DNA of 64,000 nucleotides from the NCBI GenBank assembly GCA_026122225.1, contig JANEZZ010002357.1:372001-436000 (forward strand), given 5' to 3'. Below are positions 33,802 to 45,769 of this stretch, piece by piece. This DNA comes from Heloderma charlesbogerti (taxonomy: Eukaryota; Chordata; Lepidosauria; Squamata; Helodermatidae). Each line of letters begins with the position of its first letter. Position 1 is the stretch's first letter. The position numbers and the translations under genes are program-made. The notes beneath the pieces were generated by a model. The model was not told where the DNA came from. It was given only the letters and a program-made list of their open reading frames with translations, and made no database searches.

Positions 33802-34674
33802 TGTTTTGTTGACGTTCTCCCAGCACCTTTTCCCTTTTCCTTCTCTGTCCACAATGTCTTCAAACCTCACTTACCCTTATTGCCATTTAATCTGATTGGC
33901 TGTGGTGACTCATGTGATTTTATCAATGGTATGATGCTGTGTCTGATGTGGTAGATCAACACAACAAAATCATATGTCTTACCTCAGACAGTGGGATTCC
34001 ATGGCAGCTATAAGGGCGAAGAAGAAAGAGAAGGAAGAAAATGGTGCAGAAGAGAAGCAGCCACCAGGGGGAATTAAAGAGTGCAAAATAAAAATTTAGA
34101 ATTGCACATATTCAGTAATTTGTTTGGCTCTAACAAATGTCCTAATTTTGAAATGAACGTCAAAGTTGGAGAATATCTGGTTTGCCTGTAATATAAATAA
34201 AGAAAAAGTATTGTTGGGTTTGTACAACTGGTAATGCTGTCAGTTGTGACTTACAGCTGTACACAGTTCCAAAAGGTGCAAACCATAGTCTGCTGATGTC
34301 CGCCCCCCCCCCCCTGAATTGACAGTGCTAGTGATATCACAGGAGGTGATTCTATGTCCACCCCCAGGCAGCATACAACAATCTACTGCCCTTCAATTAA
34401 ATTGAGTTCAGGACATGCTGCTTTATTTTCACCTGAGTCAGCGTGTCAAAAAAAAAAAAGTCTCAAGAAAATGTAGAATAAGAAGGGTCATGTTGTCATT
34501 ACTGCGCCCTTGAAATTACCCAGTGGAGAGGGCTGTGTGCATCTCCAAGCCTCCTGTATTTCTAAAAACAGCAAGGTAGTGCATTTTGTTAGCTCACCAG
34601 TACTGGCAAGAATAAACTTATTTTAAACAATTAAAACAATTTTTTTTTTTGACACGCTGACTCAAGTGAAAATA
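33802..34674. other. Unassigned stretch
   Basis: No element recognised; a C run at 34303-34314. Words 'gacacgctgactcaagtgaaaataaagcag' near 34651-34680 are the approximate inverse of 34418-34450, an inverted pair flanking about 200 bp that I cannot classify. Confidence 0.35.
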
Positions 34675-35185
34675 AAGCAGCGAGATCACATCACTCCAGT
34701 GCTGAAGGAGTTGCACTGGTTACCAGTTGTTTTTCGGGCCAAATTCAAGGTGTTGGTTTTGACCTTTAAAACCCTATATGGTTCCGGCCCAGCCTATCTT
34801 AAGGAGCACCTCCAGCAGCAGCAGCACTTGTTAAGCACCAGGCCGCTTAACAAGATCAGCTTCGGATGGCCTTCTCTCTGTCCCATCAGCCAGGACAGCT
34901 AGACTGGTGGGGATGAGGGAGAGGGCCTTTTCTGTGGTGGCCCCCACTCTGTGGAACTCCCTCCCTAGGGAACTCCGTCATGCCCCCTCTTTAATGAGCT
35001 TCCATCGTGCATTAAAAATGTGGTTGTTCAGGCAGGCATTTGGCGTGGGTTAGGGGATTTTAGAAAATGTTTTTATTGTAGAATTTTATTGTTTTAAACT
35101 GTTTTATTGTATGTTGTACATTGCCCAGAGTGGCTGGGTGACCAGCCAGATGGGCGATTAATAAATTTAATAATAATAATAATTA
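34675..35185 (+). mobile_element. L2/CR1-group LINE 3' end
   Basis: Same family as 5220-7850, opposite orientation: coding for RDHITPVLKELHWLPVVFRA, then the 'ctctgtggaactccctccc' and 'gcattaaaaatgtgg' blocks. The end is 'gcccagagtggctgggtgaccagccagatgggcgattaataaatt' with a TAATAA tail. An open frame persists to 34902 with frame loss after 'ccagcagcagcag'. This copy has a stop soon after the equivalent of FRQAF, suggesting where the family ORF really ends. Confidence 0.87.
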
Positions 35186-35310
35186 AAATTAAAAACACAC
35201 ACATTGGAACATGCATAGAGAAAGGTAACGTGTATGGAAGCATTCTTCTGCAGCAGCAAGGAACAACCACTTCCAGTTTATAAATGCTTGCCTGCCTCAT
35301 AACCTAGAAG

Positions 35311-35900
35311 TAAGGGGTGTGCAAGAGAAGCATTTCTGTTTCATTTTTCATTGTCATTTTCAAAACTAAACTTCTTCCATTTTTCCTTCATTTCCTTCAT
35401 TTTTATTTTATCTTCATTTCCATTTTTTCCACTGCTTCCAAGTGAGACCCACACTGTAGTCTACTACTGGTAACTCTAGCATTTCCCATCCAATAGCATG
35501 ACATTTACAGGCATTGCACAGCTCACTGAGGGCATTGCACCTGCCAAATTTCAGGTGGATTCAACGAAGGGTCACCATTGGAGAAGCAATTAAAATGGGA
35601 GACATCCTTCCCATTCAGTTCAGTGGCGATTCAACCGGCCTTCTACTGCTTGTAATGTTGATGTTTTCCATTCTAATAGCATACATTTTGTGAGCCTTGC
35701 ACTCCTACCTCTCAGGGCGTTATTCCTGCAAAATCTCAACAAATTGGACAAATATGGACAAAACAATTGTGAAAAAGAAACAGTAATGTATCCACATTTA
35801 TTTCTCTTTGTACCTCTGTTGTACATTTAAATGAATGTTAAATGAATGGGGATGCATTTGACTGATTCTTCATTCATTTATTTGAATCACTGCACACTTC
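35311..35900. mobile_element. Possible MITE with GTGTGCA ends
   Basis: 'aaggggtgtgcaagag' on the left and the inverse of 'cactgcacacttctg' on the right could be degraded terminal repeats around an AT-rich interior with T-rich repeats ('ttcatttttc'). Flanking duplication not found. Confidence 0.35.
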
Positions 35901-37089
35901 TGCCTTGAACAGAGTTGGTTCTCTCAGACCGTTGACTTGGCATAAATTCTTGATACTGGTATGTGTAGGCAGTAGGTTAGTAGGACCAGTCGCTTTTGTA
36001 AACACCCTGGCAAGGGTGCTGCAAAGAGATCTATGTGTGTATGCTTCACATTCAGAGCAACCTTTTCACATCCACTCTTCGACCACAGAACCTCAGTGCT
36101 GTCCAGTGAATTCTCTGGGCAAGCCTGTTCAACCTCACTGTTGTCCTGTATGAGCAACTTAGAATACATCCAACACTTTTCTGTGACTGTATATTTCACA
36201 GGAAGTTGGTAATTATGAGCTGCCTACCTATTACCTGCCATTAAAGAGTTTCGCACTGAGGAACCCTAATACATTTCTAAGTACTCCAAGGATTCCCCTA
36301 ATACAGTTTGCAAACCACTGATGTGGGTGTAACTAAAAATCACCTAGTTTGTATCTACAGACTACACCTTGTGCTTACAGCTGATCAAGGATGAATTGTG
36401 TCCAAGGGCACTCAGAAGTCTAGAGAACTAGTTTGCTGAATATATTTGGCTTTCTCCTAATAATGTTACAGTTAATAAAATATTACACATCCCACCAGCT
36501 TGTTAATGAAAATCCATTATTCCCTTTCAGTTTAATTAAATGTCTTCCTAGCACCAAATAGAATGGTTCCTGCTAGAGGAATACATTTACTGGAAGCATG
36601 TACAACTCAGAGGTTGTATCTCATAAAGAGTTATGTTTGATCCACATGAACTCCTCTCAAAGATGTTAAATATTAGTAAAGCTGAGACTTCCTTTTCCTC
36701 CTCTACACACAAAGGCAGCTCAGAAAGGAGAACTTAAATCAAGTGGGAACCAACAGTTCTTAAAGTAACTCATTAAATAATGCAAGACCTTGTTTTATGA
36801 CCAATGCAAACATTACTGTTTTCAGTGGTATCATGTCCAGGGCTGGAAAAATCCCGGGGACCTAAACATTTGCTGCTGTCAGCTAAGAATTTGGACCCTT
36901 TACAGGGTTGGTAATACACATTTGGGCATGATCCATCCTCCTGCACAGGCAGATGCACGTGAGGGAGAGGAACTCCACAGAAATAGGGCGCAATGGAGCC
37001 TTTTCTCCTCCCTTTTCCATCAGCCTTTCCATTCCCCATCAGCTCTTGCCTATGACCAGCTTGAATGCACTGCCCACTACCTTTGGAAC
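35901..37089. other. Unassigned stretch
   Basis: No element or exon recognised in about 1.2 kb. Confidence 0.35.
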
Positions 37090-37290
37090 AAGGGAAGCGC
37101 ATGAAGCTCAGTGGTAGAACATGTGCTTGACATGCAAGAGGTCCCAGGTTCAGTCCCTGGCACCTCCAGGTAAGGCACAGAACGACTGCTGTCTGAAACC
37201 CCAGAGAGCCACTGCCAGTCACCATAGGAAATCCTGAGCTAGAGGGACCCATGGACTGACTGGGTAGAAGACAGTTTGCTATGCACACAG
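37090..37290 (+). mobile_element. tRNA-derived SINE
   Basis: The head 'gaagctcagtggtagaacatg' fits an A box and 'ggttcagtccctgg' a B box at about the right spacing for a tRNA-like Pol III promoter. The body ('tgccagtcaccataggaaatcctgagctagagggacc') matches 38196-38396. It is not a tRNA gene: no acceptor stem pairing and a long 3' body. Confidence 0.82.
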
Positions 37291-37737
37291 CTTCTTATGA
37301 GTAAAAGTGTCTGTGCCCCAAGGAGCTTATAATCTAACATTCTATTCCCTCAACTGGGAAAATATGGAAATGGCCAACTCTTCACCTTGGCACTTAGACA
37401 ATTAAAAACTAAAGGAAAACTTCATTAAGTGTTTTTTATAATGTATTTATCAGACTGAGAATATAAAGACTCTACCAGTAATAAGCAAGTAGGAAATCAA
37501 ACAAAAGATCAGTGGTAACCATCAGAAATCCCTCTTATAATTGATGTGTTCATACAACCCCCCTCAAATTCAGTAAATGCATAAGGGGGAAATAAGATCA
37601 CATCTGCTGGCCATGCCCCATGTGTCCATGCATTTAGCATTACTGAGAAAGAGGCCCAGAATGTACGCTGTACACACATGTAGGAATCCTCCACGCTTTC
37701 TGACCTGATTGTCTGGGATTCCCAAACGCATGAACAA

Positions 37738-38085
37738 CAAAGAGTCTTGTGGCACACTGAAGACTAACACATTCCAGCATAAGGTATCATGGATTGCAGC
37801 TCACTTCATCATCAGATGCATGAAGTGTTTTCCTGAGTTACAGGTGGTGGTGGTCACAGTGGGGATTCATTTATTTTATTTATTTCATTTCTATACCGCC
37901 CAATAGCCGAAGCTCTCTGGGCGGTTCACAAAAATTCTGAGCAACACTGCATGCATCAGATGAAGTCAACTCTAATCCATGAAAACTCATGTCACATTAA
38001 TTTGTTAAATATTTAAGGTGTCACAGCACTCGTTGATGTTTTTGCTGCAGCAGACTAACAGAGCTGCCCCTCTGGATATTGTTGC
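37738..38085. mobile_element. Interspersed repeat with inverted halves, interrupted by an L2 tail
   Basis: 'agagtcttgtggcacactgaagactaacac' and 'cacttcatcatcagatgcatgaag' (37740-37830) reappear in inverse order as 'catgcatcagatgaag' and 'taaggtgtcacagcactcg...agcagactaacagagctgc' (37950-38070). This is a type common in reptiles; superfamily not determined. A minus-strand L2-like tail lies between the halves. Confidence 0.55.
37865..37940 (-). mobile_element. L2-like LINE 3' tail
   Basis: Plus strand 'catttattttatttatttcatttctataccgcccaatagccgaagctctctgggcggttcac' is the inverse of a GGGCGGTATAGAAATG-type end with AAATA repeats. Confidence 0.75.
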
Positions 38086-38195
38086 AAAACTGTGGAGGAG
38101 CTGTATGCACCATTGGCCCCTTTCTCGCTAGGAAAGAACACACGGCCACCGAGGGGACACAATCAGCAGGTACAATGCTGCTCTCCCTCATGTGA

Positions 38196-38396
38196 GATGT
38201 GGCTGTGGCTCAGTGGTGGGGCGCACTCAGTGCTTTGCATGCAGAAGGTCCCAGCTTCAATCCCCGGCATGTCCAGGTAGGGCTGGGAAGCAATCTTGCC
38301 TGGAACCATGCAGAGCTGTTGCCAGTCAGTGTCGACAATACTGGGCTAGATGGACCAGTGGTCTGAGTTGGTATAAGGCAGCTTCCTATGTTCACA
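38196..38396 (+). mobile_element. tRNA-derived SINE, well preserved
   Basis: A-box-like 'gtggctcagtggtgggg', B-box-like 'cttcaatccccgg', then 'gtccaggtagggctgggaa' and 'gctagatggaccagtggtctgagttggtataaggcagcttcctatg'. Same family as 37090. It is the fullest copy in the window. Confidence 0.85.
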
Positions 38397-38399
38397 TGA

Positions 38400-39391
38400 A
38401 CAAAGCTTTATAGTATACAAAATAAAAAAGGGCATGGCTCTAATCGAGAGAGGTTTTCTGATTGCAGGGTTCAAAATCATTTGCCCTTCACTGATCTTAT
38501 AGTCTATCTGATAACCAAAAACCTCTGCAGTTTTGAGACTCAACCATTTCCAATGGTAGAATATGAATTATTAGTTCATTTTTCTAAGTGGCATTTGTCA
38601 TAACTTAAGATGAATCTTCTCTTAATCTGGCAAAATAGAAACAGTTGTCCTTCAAGTTGTCCTATGGTTCTATGGCAGAAACTGATTTGATATTGTTCAT
38701 ACTTACACTTAGATATTGCATTTAAATTATTTTTCATATTGGTTAATTTGCCCACAATCTTGGCAAAATTATAGCTATTGGGCAGACAAAGCAATCCCCC
38801 CCCTTTGTTTGCTAATTTCTTTACAGTATTTCCTACTGCCAAAGAGACAAACCAGTTTTAAACAGTACAGTGGCTTGTCTCCTTGGTAGCAGTAACTGCT
38901 GCAGCAAAATCCGCAAGTAAAATTCTGGCTGCGTGTACAGTTCTCTCCCACACACATGTATTCCTCCTTTGGATCCCAGCCACAGGCTGTAATTACTTAC
39001 ATACCATTGCACAACACTTTAAGTGGACTAAATGATATCCAAAACCCCTTACAATTCTATGTAATGGTTATTCTGAGGAAAGTGTGTGAGCCTTGGGAAT
39101 ACTCATGCATCCACAATTACTCATGGGGAAATTTCTCTTTGGTAATCAAGACTTCAGCCATGAATCTTCACCCATGCATACTGGGGGAAAAATTGGCTCA
39201 CTTGTGATTATGGCAGGAGTCTATACTATGACAGCACGTACTCCTCAGCATGCATACAATTGGTAATGCTAATACTCAAAAGCCAGTGGGAGTATGACAG
39301 GCTCCAATCCCTTTTATAAAGGCCAGGTCAGAGCTAACACTGAAGATCTGTGGCATGGGACTTGCCTTTCTTCTACTGCTGGACTAGTAGC
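38400..39391. other. Unassigned stretch
   Basis: No element or exon recognised. Confidence 0.35.
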
Positions 39392-39620
39392 TAGGGATGG
39401 CTGGATCCACCCCTGTCCAGTTTCGGCAGGCACCCGCTGAAGTGCTGCCCCCACTCAAGCCCCGCCCCCGACGTGCACTTGAGCTCCCATGAGCTTGCTG
39501 AGCCACCTGCACTCACCCTGGATTCCATCTGCGAGCGCCTGCCATTTTCCTAAGCTTGTTTTTATGAAAAAGGAGTTCTTTAAAAATGCACATATTTAAA
39601 TATGCAGAAATTCGGGCTGG
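39392..39620. mobile_element. Possible TAGGGATG-type hAT fragment
   Basis: TAGGGATGGCTGGATCC begins at 39392 and is followed by a GC-rich segment, then 'gaaaaaggagttctttaaaaatgcac'. No matching right end or duplication found. Confidence 0.35.
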
Positions 39621-39639
39621 GAAAGGTTGATATACATAA

Positions 39640-40245
39640 TATTAGAGGTGTAAATTGGGCCATTAAAAACAAGCTTGGGAAAATTATCCTGGATTCCTGC
39701 ATAAAGACCTTCTTAAGCAATTGCATACAACTGCAAAGTCATGTATAGCACCTAACTGGAAGTCCCCAAAGCAACCAAGTAAAGAGCAGTGGATTAATAA
39801 CATCTGGGAGACTATGAGTATGTATAAACTCACTCAGCATGTGCAGTGAGCAAGAAATGCTAACCTGAAGAATGCTGTTATAGCACCATGGTTTACATTC
39901 ATTTCATACGCTGAAGCACTTCAAGATTTTGATAAAGTTCCAGCCAAGTACAGTTGCCTGTATTTTTCTGATTAATGCTCACGAACACACAAAATGAGAT
40001 ACACATACGCACGCTCCTTCTATATGTTGCAGAGCTTGCATTTTTACTTTTGTTAGGTATCAAACTCCTACCTAGGTTGTTTCATTGTAGATGTTCCATA
40101 AGCATGCCTGTTATAGACAAAGATGTATAATTAGTGAATTCTTTTGTTCCTTTTGTGATTTTGTTTTATGCTTTTGTATGGTCTTTTTGTTGCCTTTATT
40201 TTGTTAACCTTATTTCAAAATAAAATAAAAATTCATGCGAAAAGA
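39640..40245 (+). mobile_element. L1-like LINE 3' end
   Basis: Around 39750-39840 a frame reads NWKSPKQPSKEQWINNIWET then MSMYKLTQ, which resembles the C-terminal end of L1 ORF2. After it comes a T-rich 3' UTR ending 'ttatttcaaaataaaataaaaattc' near 40245. The 5' remainder is absent. Confidence 0.55.
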
Positions 40246-40249
40246 AAAC

Positions 40250-41190
40250 AAGAAGATCTGATTGCAGATCCATCATGTCATGTGATATCTGGTTTTTGAT
40301 CCTAAGTTTGTGAAAAAATATCTTAACACCAGCTTTGACTTAGATATGCTAGCTCTTTACCCTGTAGCCATGGTTTTAAAAGTACAATTAGGATTCACAA
40401 GCACCCATCTGCCCAACTGCCAAGTCTTTTGTGAGTCAGGACAGAGTGAGCCAAAGCCACAAGGAAAGCATTCAACGAGCTATCACTTGTGCATTTGCAC
40501 ACAATTTTTATTTCAAGTAATACGACCGGTGATGTAATTGCATGTAAGTGTCAGCTATAACGGCATTCACTGGAGATATACAACAGAAAGGGGCAACCTA
40601 ATTGCTAAAGATTTGCACTGAAACTACCACCACCACCATCCAAAATTTATATCGAAGCAGCAGCGGCCTTTGCTTTCAACCTGGTATTTTATTTGTATAT
40701 ATCCTGCGTGCCGATAGATGTTGTCTCTTTGTTCACACTGTGAGTTTAGGCTGTTTGCTGTACAGGTGGAAGCTGCTTCTAGCTCCCGGAAAGTGTGACA
40801 GCTGCACTTCAGAACACCTGCAGAATAGCTGCAGTGCTGGAAAAAAATAACCATTCCAGAGCGAGGAGGCTTCTTCACCATGGCTGGGAGGGTGATAAAA
40901 CTGAAATCTCAGATGTAATTGGCATTCAATGCATAATATGTCATTTCCACCATGAAGGACTCTTAATGGGCTCTGTTCTCCTGGAGCAGCACTAACATGC
41001 CATCACAATGAAAGACAGAGAAATGCAGTGATTTTTTTAAAATGTGAGGGTAAACATGGAGGAAGCAGAACTCAACTCCAAAAAAGTTACAGATAAGAGT
41101 ACCAAAGTCCCCTTGGTCCATCTACAAATGGTAACAAGATCTTGAAAGAGATTCCTAAGACAGTGTTTTCCCTTGTCGATAATTTCTGCT
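40250..41190. other. Unassigned stretch
   Basis: No element or exon recognised. Confidence 0.35.
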
Positions 41191-41194
41191 CATT

Positions 41195-41294
41195 TTAAGG
41201 TACAATCCTGTGCATGTTTAGACAGAGAAACGTCCTACACCTGGCTGGGAGATGGGCTTTCTTCTGCCTAAACGGGAACAGAATTGCACCCTTA
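41195..41294. mobile_element. MITE, 'GGATTGCACCCTTA' family, 100 bp
   Basis: TTAAGGTACAATCCTGTGCATGTTTAGACAG is mirrored by the right end, inverse TAAGGGTGCAATTCTGTTCCCGTTTAGGCAG. Both ends are clear, so this copy best defines the family length. No coding. Confidence 0.72.
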
Positions 41295-41404
41295 GTTAAC
41301 AAGCCTCTACTTGAACTAACCTATCATCTTGTCTGTGTGGAAGGCCAGCTCTAGGCACATGGTTGTTAGGGAGTCATGGAGTCATATCATCACTTCTCAT
41401 TCTG

Positions 41405-41475
41405 GAAGGGTTCATTCATTCATTCCATTTCTGTATCACCCAATAGCCGAGGCTCTCTTGGGCCACTTGTCAACT
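41405..41475 (-). mobile_element. L2-like LINE 3' tail
   Basis: 'ttcattcattcattccatttctgtatcacccaatagccgaggctctcttgggccac' is a diverged copy of the tail at 37865. Confidence 0.65.
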
Positions 41476-41939
41476 GCATAACACAAAGAAACTCAAGGGG
41501 TGCAGCTTTGACTGCACAAAGTGGAGGGGGAATTCCTGCCGTAGGCTCTGTCAAGATAAGAGATGGCAATTTTACCTATCTTGGACAAAGCCTTGGCTCT
41601 GTTTACCCTCTGCTCTTTGAACTTACCGCTGCATGCCCAGCATCTGGCACACTGTTGGCACCAAACAAAATGTGTAGTAGCAGAATCAGTGGTGGCAGCA
41701 GGAACAAGAACAGCAGGTCAGTTACTTCTTCCTTGGGCCTGGGCTCTTCTCTCTTCCATCGTACTTTTCCTCACCAGCCACTGCCGCCAAACATAAGAAT
41801 TGACTTCTAAGAGCCACCCACAAGGTCAGATCCAAGGGCAACAGTCACATTACTCCACTAGGCACACCGACCATTCACTTATGGCTCATCTTTACACCCA
41901 GAAGCTTCTTAAAATCTATAAATACTATAACTGAGCTAG

Positions 41940-42947
41940 CAGGGGTCCCCAGTGTGGTGCCCATGTGTGCCATGGGGCCCACAGGGACCTCCACCTAGGG
42001 ATGTACGGAGTGTGTAAAATCCGCTCCATCTGTGTTGTGCAGGTTGCCAGGCACCCTTTGTTCCATCATCCGCCTATTGATGAAATTGGGTTTTTTAAGT
42101 TTCCAAATTTGTGCAAATTTACACATGCAAAAATTCACAAATTCCCACAAAATGCACATTTTCACACTTCAGCCTATGGGGAAAATGCACCTTTTCAGCT
42201 GTTTTTTAATTTTTGCATATTTTTCTATGATGAAATTTGCACAAAATTCCCAAAGGTTAGAAAAACGGTCCGCAAGTCTGCAGAATCTGCCCGAAAGGGG
42301 GAAAGCCAGTCTGCTGTGGAATCTGTGGGTCAGATTCATAAAAATTTGAACTCATTTGGTTCTGTTGCAGATTTCTCCAACACCCCAATCTCCAGCAACA
42401 TCCCAGAAGCTCTCTACCCCCTCCCCCCTTCAAAAAATAATTTGCAATTAAAAAACCCCGTGAAAAATGTTAGGACACCAGGTTCTCCTTCCTGTTCCTG
42501 AACCTGCCACTGATCAGCTGTTCAGTGAGCAGGAAGAGAAGGAAAGAGTTGCTTCCTGGCCCAGCCGCATCTCCTTCGGTCCACGCAGACCTTTCCCCTT
42601 TGCTCTCTCCATCTCTCCACTCCCAGCATGTCATCTTGCTATACCTTTCCACCCAAGCCCTTTCCTAACCATTTATCTCCCTTCCCTGCCCCTAGTCTTC
42701 TTCTTCCTCCTCTCCCTTCCTAGCCCCTAGCCCTGCACTTTCTTTCCCCCACATCCCTTTATCTTTCTGTTTCTCTCCAACCCTAGCCTCTAGCCTCGCT
42801 ATTTCTCCCCCGCCCCCCCACCTCTTTTCACAAGCCATGCCTCAATGGCAGCCACAGCCTTCATGGGAAACATTTTGTGGTGGTGCCCACAGCAGTTTCT
42901 CAAATTCCCAAATGTGCCTATGGGTCCAAAAAGGTTGAAGACTCCTG
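41940..42947. mobile_element. hAT-type element with CAGGGGTC ends
   Basis: Left CAGGGGTCCCCAGTG and right inverse CAGGAGTCTTCAACC form degenerate terminal repeats. 'gtggtgcccatgtg' near the left and 'gtggtgcccacagc' near the right recur. Flanks TGAGCTAG (41932-41939) and TGAGTTAG (42946-42953, overlapping the right end by two bases) differ at one position and are a candidate 8-bp duplication. A second hAT-type start (TAGGGATGTACGG) lies inside at 41996. The interior also holds a pyrimidine-rich stretch (42560-42840). Confidence 0.58.
41996..42470. mobile_element. TAGGGATG-type hAT element nested in another hAT element
   Basis: It starts TAGGGATGTACGGAG, like the element at 28763. The interior has 'caaatttgtgcaaatttacac' and 'gaaatttgcacaaaattc' as partial inverse words. 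The right end was not found and may be lost; the end coordinate is only where that texture fades. Confidence 0.5.
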
Positions 42948-42953
42948 AGTTAG

Positions 42954-43984
42954 AGTTTCTGGGTACTCCTTCGGATACTAGAAACAGCAGCTGAGCTGTG
43001 CATGCGAAGGAGTTTGCTGGATTCTGAGTCTAGCTGGGTTGGACCTAGCACCAATGTGGTCTTGGCATCTGTATGGCCTGTGCTGGCTGTCCCCTTACAT
43101 TTCTTTACCAACCCAATGCAATTTTCCACAATGATCACCAAAGATCACTCTACTACTGTATCATTGGAAGGAACTGATCCTGAAAAGGGAGCCTAAATTC
43201 AGGCACCAGGGAGCCAAACAGTGTAAGCTGGCACAAAAAACAAAACAATGTCTGCTGAGCTTTCATTCTTACCATGAATACGTTGCAAATATATGTAGAG
43301 CTAAAATCTTAAGCTAAAAACTACAATAGGTATTGACCGAGCCTTTCAGTGCTACTGGCCCAAGTGAAACACCCTGCAAGGCCTTTTTCATTGCATTGTT
43401 TTTAAGTATAAGCGCTTATGCCTGGCATAGAAGAGGGAACTGGGACCTTAGAGAGGGCAGAGAGAGCTACTTCAAGCCAGACACAGCTCTGGGTAGCAAA
43501 CCAGAGAAAAAAGAGAAGGGAAGATATTATTATTTAATCCACGTAATTATTTGATGTAGCACCAATAGAATAGACTTTAAAGGGAATTATTAAAGGCAAT
43601 TCAGCCGAGTGCAGTTCACTTCCTATGTAATGCTCCATTTCCCTGGAGGTTCCAATTCAATTGTGTTATTCATAACTCGAATGCCTGAGACTCAATAAGA
43701 ATGACTCAGGGGATTTCAGCCTATTTGATTGTTTTAATGGAAGAAAACTATATGACACCTCACTCACATTTGGGTCTTTTCAAGAGCTGTGCTGCTGCAC
43801 TGCAGGTCCAGTTTCATATTAGGCAAGGCAGTTTTCCTAAATATACATGCAAGGGATAGATCTTGCAGTACCCTGGCCTGGATGATCCCCCGTGCTGCTG
43901 AGAAAAGCTGGGATGAAGCTCCCTGGGCAAATTAATTTCAGCTGTTCTTCCCAGACTTGCTAGCAGTCTCAGCTCTGAGCTGGG
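42954..43984. other. Unassigned stretch
   Basis: No element or exon recognised. Confidence 0.35.
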
Positions 43985-44130
43985 GCTACAGATGGTAGAC
44001 TTTCACACAAAAACAATCCCTGTCCTCAAGAAGCTTACAATTGTTGATGGGGAAAGACAATGGGGGAGGGAAGGCACTGGGAAAAGGGAAAGGCAATGAG
44101 AGATGAGAAAAAGAAAATGCAGTTATGCAT
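43985..44130 (-). mobile_element. L2-like LINE UTR fragment
   Basis: 'aatccctgtcctcaagaagcttacaattgttgatggggaaagacaatgggggagg' fits the region just upstream of L2-type 3' tails. Compare 46640-46730 and the short piece at 37314-37350. Confidence 0.45.
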
Positions 44131-44804
44131 GCCTGATTTCATTGAGGTTGGAACCATCAAATATTTAAGAAGCTGGACTTCCTCCATCTTCACTTCAGTA
44201 ATAGTAATATAATACCCATAAGCTGTGGTCATTCCTGTAACCAAAGTTTTTATTTTCAACTTACTTTTAAATCTTGGCTTCCTTTAAATCAATGGCTGCT
44301 CTCAGTTACTTCAATGAAAGAGCTAAGGCACTGGCTCTCATCCAGGAACAGTAACACACAAGAAAGCGTTGAAGCTCAGCGATCCTCAGCAACAGAAGGT
44401 GGTGCCCAGCCCCATCCACGGTACAAGACCAATGGGGAAGGTTCAGTCCCGCCCACTCCATGCCATGCATGTGGGGATCACCTTTGATGTGTTGTGTGTG
44501 GATGCACATTGGATGCGCATAAGTGTTTCCTCAACCAGTGAGAAAATTGCACGCAGAGGTCTGTCTGCTTTGCTCCCTTGCTAGACTGAGATAATTAAAT
44601 TGTATTTCTAACCGTTACATTTGTTTAAAAATGTACTCATCTCCATATCCTTGATCGACATGCCTTTTAAAGCTCAGTTCCAATAAAAGATGGGGGAAAA
44701 TATCAAAAGTAACAACCTGCCACATACTTTTTATTTGTTTCACACTTTTATGAATATGTGGGTCTAGAAGCAACTTATCACTTGACTACACCAATGAATT
44801 AAGA

Positions 44805-45240
44805 ATATAAGAACAGCCCTGCTGGATCAGACCAAGGGACCCTCAACTCAAGTCCAGTATTCTGTTTATTTGTTTATTTTTATTCATTACATTTATACCC
44901 CACCTTTCTTCCACTGTGGGACTCAAGGTGGCTACATGTGGTTCCCAGGGGGTCTCCCCTCCAAGCACCGACCGGACTCAGACCTGCTTAGCTTCAGCAA
45001 GGTGGCTGCCTCACATGTCTTCAGACTATGGCCTGGGACCTGTTCTGTTCTGTTCACACAGTGGCCAGCCAGCTGTCCACTGGGAACCCACAAGTAGGAT
45101 GCAAGTGCAACAGCACCCTCCCGCCCATGTTCCCCAGCAACTGGTGTACATAGGCATACTGCCTCTGATATGAGAGGTAGCATACAGGCATCAGGACTAG
45201 TAGCCATTGACAACTTTATCCTCCATGAAGTTGTGCCTTA
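44805..45240 (-). mobile_element. CR1/L2-like LINE 3' UTR, split by a 5S-derived SINE
   Basis: 'ataagaacagccctgctggatcagacc' and, after the interruption, 'cacagtggccagccagctgtccactgggaacccacaag', 'ctgcctctgatatgagaggtagcata' and 'tagtagccattgacaactttatcctccatgaag' follow the same order as 9558-9790. The coding C-terminus beyond 45240 is not recognisable. Confidence 0.68.
44865..45048 (-). mobile_element. 5S-rRNA-derived SINE
   Basis: On the minus strand the head corresponds to 5S rRNA: plus-strand 'gggggtctcccctccaagcaccgaccgg' and 'cagacctgcttagcttcagcaag' align with the inverse of the 5S internal control region. The rest ('tttatttgtttatttttattcattacatttataccccacctttctt') is an L2-type tail. 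A word TTCTGTT flanks both sides, a candidate target duplication. This is a SINE and not a 5S gene, because the head is diverged and joined to a LINE-like tail. Confidence 0.75.
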
Positions 45241-45244
45241 TATA

Positions 45245-45769
45245 TTTTACTCTCAGCCTTCCCATGTTGGATCATATACCAAAACCGTTTTTTTCCCTCA
45301 TGTAAAAGCATTCTGTACTTCAGACTGGTGCAGATGATGTTAGCAAATAAAACTTTTGTTCCCAAGGCAGTTATAGTCTTATTGATTTTAATGGACTTTA
45401 TGTTCTGGCAATTTTCAAGTAGTTCATTGGAGGGCCAATTATATATTATGCAGACATCCAAGTGGAATGATGAACGTTATTGCAGTGGAGGGGCCAATGT
45501 GTCTGCTAGCGAATTTTGTCTTTGTTCATAGGGATTTAATATCACTACCCATTTAAAGGAAGAGCGATTCCAGGGCTTAGTCATGCCTGGAAGCTTCATT
45601 CTCTATCCTGAATGCCCTCCCACAAACACACGTGTGCACACACCCTTTGGTGATGTAGTCAAGGCACTCACTCAGCACATACTCAGAGCATTGATCTGTA
45701 ATGCTTCACGTGACTCAAAACTAAGCTCTGAATGCTGGCATTAATCGGTCTGGGGATTCGTTAAAAAAA
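45245..45769. other. Unassigned stretch
   Basis: No element recognised. Confidence 0.3.

Noticed and set aside
33418..34680. Inverted pair at 34418-34450 and 34651-34680 as a transposon
   Set aside because: The right member abuts an L2/CR1-group fragment and no target duplication or family copy was seen; recorded only in the stretch description.
37090..37165. Possible tRNA gene from A- and B-box-like words
   Set aside because: No acceptor-stem pairing, and a 120-bp body follows that is shared with 38196-38396; this is a SINE head.
42467..42730. Pro/Leu/Ser-rich frame
   Set aside because: It is a pyrimidine-rich low-complexity stretch within a hAT-type element.
44940..45020. Possible 5S rRNA gene on the minus strand
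   Set aside because: Only part of the 5S internal region is present, diverged, and fused to a LINE-like tail inside another repeat.
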